Source: Petrolisthes cinctipes (lineage: Eukaryota > Arthropoda > Malacostraca > Decapoda > Porcellanidae). From it: a stretch of DNA of 64,000 bases. The notes beneath the pieces were generated by a model. The model made no database searches, was not told the origin of the DNA, and worked only from the letters and a program-made list of their open reading frames with translations. A program made the position numbers and the translations under genes. Below, piece after piece: positions 56,690 to 64,000 of the stretch (position 1 is the stretch's first letter; each line of letters starts with the position of its first letter). Location of the stretch: assembly GCA_033782935.1 (NCBI GenBank), contig JAWQEG010003764.1:1-64000 (forward strand), given 5' to 3'.

Positions 56690-56990
56690 ATGAAAGTGGT
56701 GGTGATAGTAGTAGTGATGAATGGTAGTAGTGAGATGATTTTGACAGTGGTGGTGATAGTTGTAGTGATGAATGGTAGTAGTAAGATGATTTTGACAGTG
56801 GGGGTGATTGTAGTAGTGATGAATGGTAGTAGTGAGATTATTTTGACAGTGTTGGTGATAGTTGTAGTGATGAATGGTAGTAGTGAGATGATTTTGACAG
56901 TGGTGGTGATAGTTGTAGTGATGAGTGGTAGTAGTGAGATGATTTTGACAGTGTTAGTTATGATGATAGCGATGAATATAAAAGTGGTGT
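56690..56990. repeat. 51-bp minisatellite
   Basis: Five units containing TGGTGATAGTTGTAGTGATG and AATGGTAGTAGTGAGATGAT plus TTTGACAG. 51 is a multiple of three, so a Val-rich frame stays open; I do not consider it coding. Confidence 0.88.
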
Positions 56991-57064
56991 TGGTGTTGGT
57001 TGCTATGGGGGTTTTATTGCTGAGGCTAAGTAAGTGTACAGTAGCTGTGTTGGAAATTATGTGA

Positions 57065-57138
<74 letters not shown>

Positions 57139-57243
57139 TTCTTACTTTCCTCTGATTAATCTCGACCTCTTTAAACTCAGCAAAAGCCTTTCATATTTTT
57201 CACTCGTTCATCTCTTGTCTGTTCTCGTATTATTCTCTATTCA
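56991..57243. repeat. (GA)n tract and short spacer
   Basis: (GA)n at 57066-57134 flanked by unique sequence without gene features. Confidence 0.85.
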
Positions 57244-57531
57244 TGTTGGTAAATCTGGAGCAAATGAGTTCTCCAAACTGTGCCAAGCAACAGAACACCA
57301 ATATTTGTTTGATCTTCTATGGTCCTGTTTCCTGACTTGCTTTGGAGGAATGAAGGCACTCCACTGTAACATAAGGGTATTATTACCAACTTAAATCTGA
57401 GGGCTACACATTCCTCCAAACAATACCATGAAACTGATCCCCTGTTGGTAACACTGAAGTAGTCGTTTCCTGGCATACTTTGGAGGAATCAGTTGCTCCA
57501 GATTTACCAACACAAAATTTCCCCCTTAAGG
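57244..57531. mobile_element. Family A MITE copy
   Basis: Starts TGTTGGTAAATCTGGAGCAA and ends with the inverse, TTGCTCCAGATTTACCAACA, plus CAAAATTTCCCCCTTAAG. It contains TCCTCCAAAC and TTTGGAGGAAT blocks in inverted arrangement, each repeated, so the element is a multiple fold-back. The right TTAA is shared with the family B hairpin beside it. Confidence 0.75.
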
Positions 57532-57532
57532 A

Positions 57533-57687
57533 CCCTGCATGTGATCTTGTATAAAACTTGGAGGCTTCTGATTACACCTGCCCATGCCACGAAACAAGAT
57601 CCTTCCATACAGGTGTGTGTTCCGTGACAATATTTGAAGGACTCATTTACCTCCCAATTTCTGACTACATCACAGATTCCATTAATT
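57533..57687. mobile_element. TTAA-flanked hairpin MITE (family B), copy b
   Basis: Clearly related to 55305-55451 along its length (GACCCTG, CTTGGAGGCTTCTGATT, TGCCACGAAACAAGATCC, ATATTTGAAGGACTCATTTA, TCTGACTACATCACAG), roughly 85% alike by eye. TTAA on the left at 57530-57533; TTAATTAA on the right near 57682-57689. Confidence 0.75.
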
Positions 57688-57689
57688 AA

Positions 57690-57870
57690 AGGGTAATACA
57701 GTGGTGATAATTCTGGAGCAAATGATTCGTCCAAGCTATTTCAAGCAACAGTCCAGCATTAGTTTTGTATATCTGGTCCTGTTTCCTGGCATGCTTTGGA
57801 GGAATCAAGGTACTCTAACGTACATACCAAAAGTGTACTATCCCCTCAAGGTTGGAACGATGAAGTCTGG
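57690..57870. mobile_element. Family A MITE fragment
   Basis: Contains GATAATTCTGGAGCAAATGA, TCAAGCAACAGTCCAGCATT and CTGGCATGCTTTGGAGGAAT, matching the left part of family A. It starts right after the TTAA that bounds the hairpin MITE. Confidence 0.65.
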
Positions 57871-58401
57871 TAATAGGGAGATACACTGATGTTAATTTCT
57901 GCACTTTATATCTTAAAAGAACACGTATATTGGAGTCTGTTTTTGTGCCAGTCCAAGGGGAAGTATGCACTACTCTAATATCTACACAATATACAATTTC
58001 ATATACAAAATTTACACAACATTATACCTTTCTACAATATTTACACAAAAATCTATTATATAATATCTATCCAATAAACGACTATACAATATCTACACAA
58101 TACCCTTCAACAATACCTACACAATATACCCTTCAACAATATCTACACAATATACCCTTCAACAATATCTACACAATATACCCTTCAACAATATCTACAC
58201 AATATACCATTATACATTATAAACACAATATACCATTATACAATATAAACACAATATACCATTATACAATATAAACATTCCCACAGGGCTAGAATATAGA
58301 TTGTTGAAGGATCTGGTCACTGTCTATTGGATTTGACGAGATCTGCGAACATGGACTAAAAATCCACGTGAGGTGTACTGCAACTGGAAGCTCTTTTATT
58401 C
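57871..58401. repeat. ACAATATCTACACAATATACCC minisatellite
   Basis: 57975-58275 holds about twelve irregular units of ACACAATATACCCTTCAACA and later ATTATACAATATAAACAC type. The flanks are unremarkable. Confidence 0.82.
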
Positions 58402-58745
58402 ACTGTTGTGTGGATTGCCAGCACACGGGGATGCATTATCCCTTTGCATGCAGCAGTGTAAACTCCCTCCCCCTTTATGGTCCCTTCAGGACTGGTCTCA
58501 TGTAAGGTTCGGCTCCACTTGTAGCTCTTGTGGTAATGTGGACTTGGGCCCACAGCAATGGCTGTGAGATAAAAGACCTTCCCCCCAATCTCTCTGGTGG
58601 TTGGAAGACCCCCAGACTCCCTGGTCCAGTAAGCTGTGGTCCCATCTTCCTGGGATGTGTTTCGGTAGCTCAGGCATATAGGGCCAGCCCCTCCTTTATT
58701 TTTATTTGTTTTATCACTACGACCAGAGCGTACCGGGGGACATAG
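58402..58745. repeat. Dispersed repeat D, copy b
   Basis: Second copy of the repeat at 50574-50935 in the same orientation, about 85% alike by eye, with the same start (GTTGTGTGGATTGCCAGCAC) and the same T/A-rich tail followed by CGACCAGAG. Confidence 0.8.
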
Positions 58746-58784
58746 AAACATTCTCCAACCCAGTACATGCACGAGCTCGGCTCT

Positions 58785-58835
58785 GTTAGGTTAGGTTAGG
58801 TCCTGGTTTGGTTATGTTAGGTTAGGTTAGGTTAG
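58785..58835. repeat. Interstitial (TTAGG)n telomere-type repeats
   Basis: Three and then four TTAGG units separated by a degenerate stretch (TCCTGGTTTGGTTATG). TTAGG is the telomere repeat of most arthropods. The run is short and inside other sequence, so it is interstitial. Confidence 0.85.
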
Positions 58836-59054
58836 ATTAAATTGTGATTCATTTTGGTTAAATAAGCTGGGAAAGAGAATGAAACTATTTCCAATCTTAT
58901 CCCATGGTTGGTTTCATCGTTATAACCCAAGCGTTATTCTCCTTCCACCCACAATGATTTTGGCCCAGCAGTAAGCAGTGTGTGCATGTACCGGGTTGGG
59001 GAGTGTTCTTATGCTACCGGGGGTCTGTGGGGCAGGAGTCCATTCTGCCCCGGG

Positions 59055-59092
<38 letters not shown>

Positions 59093-59450
59093 ATAAATAC
59101 AGTACACCATTATACAATATCTACACATTATACCATTATACAATATCAATAGTATACAAAATGTGAACGACCTATACAGCATCGATCAGATAATTAGATG
59201 GATACAAGAGGGATTGTTTTGGTTATGGTGAAGCTGGCCACACTCACTCACTCACTCACTCACTCACTCACACACTCACTCACTCAAGGTATCTTCCCTT
59301 GATATTAAACACACATAGATGAGGATTAAACCAGCCTGGGGGAGTCAGATGTTACTAATATATTTTCCACATTAGGTTATTGTCACTGCTTAGAATTGCT
59401 TGTAGTATGTGAAAATTTTAATCCTTTTATCAGTAACTTTGTGGTATTAT

Positions 59451-59453
<3 letters not shown>
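58836..59453. other. Spacer with (ACA)n and (CACT)n
   Basis: (ACA)n at 59057-59091 and (CACT)n at 59242-59285. No gene or RNA recognised in the rest. Confidence 0.7.
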
Positions 59454-59524
<71 letters not shown>

Positions 59525-59750
59525 ACCACCTCAAATAGACGGCAATTGAATCGTGTGAATAGATTGATGAAAGACAGGAGAGATAGCGATTGTCACACAC
59601 ACATACACACACACACACACAACAATTGAATCGTGTGAATAGAGAGATGAAATATAGGACACACACACACACACAGAAGCCAGGAGAGAATGTCATATAT
59701 CGCATTCCCAAGACAAGTGGGTTTCTCGTCGTGGTTGGTAGGGTATTTGT
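59454..59750. repeat. (GA)n and (CA)n tracts
   Basis: (GA)n at 59455-59521, and CA runs near 59597-59620 and 59661-59676, with the segment CAATTGAATCGTGTGAATAG occurring twice (59543 and 59623). Confidence 0.85.
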
Positions 59751-59759
59751 GGTCTTGAG

Positions 59760-59811
59760 TGTGGTAGTAGTAGTAGTAGTGGTAGTAGTAGTAGTGCTAG
59801 TGATGGTGGTG

Positions 59812-59843
<32 letters not shown>

Positions 59844-60668
59844 GGTTGAGATGGTGGTAGGAGTTGCAGTAGTGGTTGTAGTTGTTGTAGAAGTGGTGGT
59901 TGTGATAGTGGTAGTATTAGTAGTAGTGGTTATAGTACTAGTGGTTGTGATTGTGGTAAGGTAGTAGTTGTTGTAGTAGTAATGGTAGTACTGGTTGTGA
60001 TGGTGGTGGTACTGGTTGTGACGGTGGTGGTGGTAGTAGTGGTGTTGTTATGGTGATGGTAACAATAATAGTGGTCGTGATGGTGGTGGTAGTAGTGGTG
60101 GTGGTGGTAAAAGTAGCTATGATGGTGGTAGTTGTGGTTGTGGTGGTGGTGGTAGTAGTGGTTGTGGTGGTAAAAGTAGTTATGGTGGTGGTAGTTGTGG
60201 TTGTGGTGGTGGTAGTAGTAGTGGTGGTGGTGGTAAAAGTAGCTATGATGGTGGTAGTTGTGGTTGTGGTGGTGGTGGTAGTAATAATAGTGGTGGTAGT
60301 AGTGGTTTTGGTGATGGTAAAAGTAGTTATGATGGTGGTAGTTGTGGTTGTAGTGGTAGTGGTGTTGTTATGGTGGTAGTAATAATAATAATAGTGGTGG
60401 TAGTAGTAGTTGTAGTGATGGTGTTGTGATGTTGGTAATGATAAAAGTAGCTATGATGGTGGTGGTGGTAGTTGTGGTTGTGGCTGTGATGGTGGTAGTT
60501 ATGGTTGTGGTTGTGGTGGTTGTAAAAGTAGTTATGATAGTAGTAGTTGTGGTTGTGGTGTCTGTAAAAGTAGTTATGGAGGAAGTAGTTGTGGTTGGGA
60601 TAGTGGTAGTTGTGTTTGTGATGATAGTAGTAGTAGTAGTAGTTGTAGTGGTAGTAGTAGCTGTAGTT
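59760..60668. repeat. (GTG/GTA)n trinucleotide-rich array (~0.9 kb)
   Basis: Nearly continuous GGT/AGT/TGT triplets, with recurring GGTGGTAAAAGTAGCTATGA segments every 100-130 bp forming a loose higher-order repeat. Long Val-rich frames are by-products of the triplets. Confidence 0.92.
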
Positions 60669-60675
60669 CAGTGAG

Positions 60676-60676
60676 T

Positions 60677-60741
<65 letters not shown>
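60676..60741. repeat. (CT)n microsatellite
   Basis: About 66 bp of CT immediately upstream of the non-LTR element leader. Confidence 0.95.
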
Positions 60742-60747
<6 letters not shown>

Positions 60748-60819
60748 CTGTCTTGGCGAGCGGACGTGCCTGCTTGAGCTCCTGTAGTTACCTACATCAC
60801 TTGGGAATCGTTATATACT

Positions 60820-61596
60820 ATGGCTGGACCTGTTTCTACGGATATGGAGTAGTTTGTGAAGGAGAAAGTGGAGGAAGAGCTGAAAGCTATATCTATCAGC
60901 AAGAGGGACATGACGAAGACGGCAAAGGACGTAATCGACACTTTACTACCTGAAATTGCCAAGGTAATTACTGTCTCAGTGACCGCCGCCATGACTACAG
61001 CCATGGACAGGATAACCGAAGTAATGAAAAGTCAAGCAGCTATTAGCTTTTCGTTACAACGGCAAGCCTTGCTAATGAAGTACGAGTGCGACATGCTGGA
61101 GCAATATCAAAGAAGTGATAACCTACGCATTTATGGAATTGAAGAGGAAAGTGAAGAAAGTGAGGAAGCACTAGAAGAGAAAGTGGTCGAGCTTGCTTCG
61201 AATATGGGTGTCAATCTACAAGCCGATGACATCTCAGTGGTTCACCGATTAGGGAAGCCTCGAGACCGTGAACGCCCTGTCATTGTGCGATTATGTAGAA
61301 GAAAGAAGATAAACGCAATTCTACGTAAAAAAGGTGAACTGAAGAAAAAAGACATTCGGGTGTTTGTCAATGAAGACCTGACGCCTCTCCGATCTGCTAT
61401 GAGACGAATGGTGAAAGAGCAAGTTAGTGTAAAGAATGTTACGACAAGGAACGGCAAGATTCTGGCCTGGTTGACTGATGAACCGAACCGTGCCATAGAG
61501 ATCAACACTCCAGACGAATTGAGCAAAGTAGGTATCGTGACACCGGACTGGAAACGACTGCATATGGACCATATCGAGTGGGAAAATAATGTGTAG
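60820..61596 (+). pseudogene. ORF1: coiled-coil/RRM-like nucleic-acid-binding protein, early nonsense
   Basis: ATG at 60820 opens MAGPVSTDME and is followed by TAG at 60850-60852; the frame then stays open to TAG at 61594-61596. After a helical N-terminus with coiled-coil character (about 60853-61110) come EQYQRSDNLRIYGIEEE and DISVVHRLGKPR, RPVIVRLCRRKKINAIL and VFVNEDLTPLRSAMRRMV. This is the pattern of L1-like ORF1 proteins with a coiled coil followed by an RRM-like domain. If an internal ATG (for example 60910) were used, the early stop would not matter. These proteins bind element RNA as chaperones. Confidence 0.75.
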
Positions 61597-64000
61597 TACA
61601 AGCATGGAGCACAACCTTGTTCACCAAAACAGACTGTTCCCCGAGGTAAGACAGGAGTTAGTGGTAACGAGGGAAATGTGTCAGTGATAGTTAAGGGAAT
61701 TTCTATTCTATCGTTAAATGTTTGTGGTCTTAAGAGCAAATTAAAAGTTCCAGAGTTTGTTGATTTGTGTAAAAGCCATGATTTACTGTGTTTTAGTGAA
61801 ATAAAATGCGATGAAATTGATATGCAGAACGTGAAGGACTCGTTCGATACCATTGACTTCGAAATTTTCTATCGTGTAAGAAGCAAAAACGGCTTACAAA
61901 GATCAGGTGGAATTATGATTTCTGCTAAAAGTGAATTGAAGAATTGGTTGAAACTTATACGTGGGACTTCGGATTCATACCTATCACTTATTCTTGATAA
62001 GGCTCGTCTAGGGTTAGAAAAACATGTGATTATTACGTCTGTCTACATCCCACCAAGTAATTCTAGATATTCAAGTGTAGAGCTTTTGGAGTCATTGGAT
62101 AATTTTTTGTTGGATTATTATGTTGATGACTATTATCGTGTATTATGTGGTGACTTTAATGCACACACGAGTGTTATTCCTGACATTGACCATGTAAGTG
62201 ATTATGTTTTAGATGATAACCAGTCAACAATTATATTGGACATGATAAGTAATTTGATGAAGCGTAACATTCCGATAGAGAGGTATTCATGTGACACAAG
62301 TAATGTGAATAGTTATGGCAAAAAGTTGTTAGATATGTGCAAGAATAATATGGTGTGTATATTTAACGGGAGAGTAGATGATGATTTAAGGATTGGTAAG
62401 GCAACTACTGTTTTTAATACTGTTGTAGACTATATAATTGGTTCCCCTGTACTTTTAACCATGGTGCAAACATTTAAGGTTTATGATTTTGACCCACTTT
62501 TCTCGGATGTTCATTGTGGTATAGCCTTTACTCTTAAGAATTCTCAGAAAAAGGAACAGAATCCCTCTGTTCCAATGGGAATGAGAGGAATAGAAAAAGT
62601 GAATCTCAGTGAGAAAAATATTAAACCAGGTAAATGGGATAAGAGGAAAACTAACGAATATACCCAAAACATAAACTATGACTATGTTCTAAGTGTAATT
62701 GAAAATGTTGATCATAAAACTGTTAATGAGATAACTAATGAGTTGAAAAAAATACTTTTGGATACAGCCTTGAAAACTTTTCCTCCAAAATCGAAAAAAT
62801 TCACAAAAAAATCGAACAGCAGGACAATGTTAACTTATGACAAGCAATGTTATGTGAGTAGACAAGAATATCATAAAGCGAAACATAAGAACAACATTTT
62901 GGAAACCGAAACCTCCTATAATGACATGATTGCAAAGAGCAAGAAGTACAAGCAAGAAATTAAAAGAGTACAAACAAAAGAAAAACAAGATTTCATCTCA
63001 AAGTTAAGAAATGCTAAAACCAAAGATTCCAAGCTGTATTGGCAAATTTTGCAACAAACAAAGAAAAAATCTGACATACCAATTTTGGTCACGGAGTTTA
63101 AGGAACATTTTAAGTGACTAGGTGAAACAGAACATGGTAATGAACACCTAGATATAAATATTGACCTCAAATGTAATGCCCCATTAAATAAAGATGTAAC
63201 TGAAGATGAAGGGCTAAGGTGCATTAGTAAGCTTAAGAATAATAAAGCCAGTGGCGTTGATAATATTATAAATGAATATATTAAGAGCACAAAGGAAGTG
63301 ATGTGTCCTTTGTATGTTAAATTGTTTAATAAGGTTTTAGACACAGGAGACATACCAGATGACTGGTTAGTTGGAATCATTGTACCTATCTATAAGAATG
63401 TTGGAAAAACTAACGATGTGAATAATTACAGAGGCATCACACTCTTAAGTTGTTTAGGAAAGTTATTTACTACCCTGTTAAATGTAAGATTGACTGATTT
63501 TTGTGAGGAAAACCAAGTTATTAAAGAAATCCAGGCAGGCTTTAGACAAGGATATTCCACTATAGACCATGTGTTTGTAATAAAGAGTTTGATTGATTTG
63601 TTTTTGCACAGGAAGAAGAAATTGTTTTGTTTGTATATAGATTATAGGAAAGCTTTTGATCTTGTCTGGCGGGATGGTTTGTGGTACAAATTACTAAATG
63701 TAGGAGTTGATGGTAAGGTTATGAGAGTTGTTAAGAATATGTACAATAATATTAAGTCATGTGTTTTGTGCAACCAGGAGTATTCAGATTATTTTGTAAG
63801 CTATAGTGGGGTAAGGCAGGGAGAAAACCTATCACCAATGTTATTTTCTTTGTTCGTAAATGATATTGAAGATCATTTACTTGACAACAACTGTGATTTT
63901 GTTAAAATAGGTGATGAATGGATTGACACTATGCTCAAAGTTCTCGTTCTGATGTATGCAGACGACACTATTATTTTGGCTGAAGATGAAAAAGGTATTA
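61597..64000 (+). pseudogene. ORF2: endonuclease - reverse transcriptase (partial, one in-frame TGA)
   Basis: Open in the same frame as ORF1 right after its TAG. APE endonuclease: ILSLNVCGLKSK, SEIKCDE, SVYIPPSN, CGDFNAH and SDVHCGIAF. A Lys-rich linker ends at TGA (63115-63117), after which the same frame continues unbroken to the window end with NNKASGVDNIINEYI, NNYRGITLLSCLGK, QAGFRQGYSTIDH, IDYRKAFDLVWRD, GVRQGENLSPMLFSLF and MYADDTIIL (YADD near 63956). No in-frame ATG lies before the catalytic Asn and Glu of the endonuclease. One TGA in about 800 codons looks like a single nonsense mutation. Confidence 0.82.

Larger units (their letters stand above)
60742..64000 (+). mobile_element. Non-LTR retrotransposon with RRM-like ORF1 (runs off window)
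   Basis: Leader of about 80 bp after the CT microsatellite, then ORF1, then ORF2 with endonuclease and RT up to and beyond the YADD box at the window end. ORF1 and ORF2 occupy the same frame. The 5' limit is uncertain and could lie inside or before the CT run. The 3' part lies outside the window. Confidence 0.85.

Noticed and set aside
59590..60674. Val-rich plus-strand frames
   Set aside because: They result from GTG/GTA triplet repeats.

Overview
This is a repeat-dominated stretch of nuclear DNA from an arthropod, most likely a decapod crustacean. That reading rests on several things seen here: a spliced secreted-lectin gene with GT-AG introns, short interstitial (TTAGG)n tracts, a tRNA-Ser(UGA) gene, very dense dinucleotide repeats, and many families of retroelements and short terminal-inverted-repeat (TIR) elements. 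No bacterial features were seen. The species assignment is inference.

Layout. 1-2.6 kb: a decayed CR1/Jockey-type non-LTR retrotransposon. 2.6-9.26 kb: low-complexity DNA with a large palindromic element (3.88-7.13 kb), into which a 5'-truncated non-LTR element inserted with a perfect 297-bp flanking direct repeat. 9.26-14.92 kb and 17.39-23.05 kb: two near full-length, ~5.66-kb copies of one APE-RT-RNase H non-LTR family, each with one different disabling lesion. Between them lies a cluster of TA-flanked palindromic MITEs. 23.5-25.0 kb: a Foldback-like element whose inverted arms are 21-bp tandem repeats. 26.5 kb: tRNA-Ser. 26.87-35.82 kb: an 8.9-kb Ty3/gypsy-type LTR element with PR-IN-RT gene order, split in its protease region by a 2.26-kb TA-flanked palindrome with ~917-bp arms.

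36.8-44.35 kb: a 7.5-kb satellite of a 33-bp unit with a 2073-bp higher-order repeat. 44.4-48.6 kb: unique AT-rich DNA with small tandem repeats, tRNA-like SINE heads and a TA MITE. 48.7-53.2 kb (minus strand): the one convincing host gene, a four-exon secreted protein of 282 residues with a signal peptide, a PAN/Apple-like N-terminal segment, a VWC-like module and a C-type lectin domain. All its introns are phase 1. 53.8-55.6 kb (plus strand): remains of a SAP/SWIM/YqaJ-type gene, broken by a hairpin MITE inserted at TTAA inside an exon. 55.6-60.7 kb: microsatellites, minisatellites, TTAA MITEs and interstitial telomeric repeats. 60.7-64.0 kb: another non-LTR element whose ORF1 and ORF2 lie in one frame separated by a single TAG; it runs off the window end.

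How it fits together. Apart from the tRNA and the lectin gene, nearly all recognisable coding sequence belongs to mobile elements. The main story is layered insertion: retroelements inside MITEs and minisatellites, a MITE inside an LTR element, a MITE inside a coding exon, and MITEs sharing target sites.
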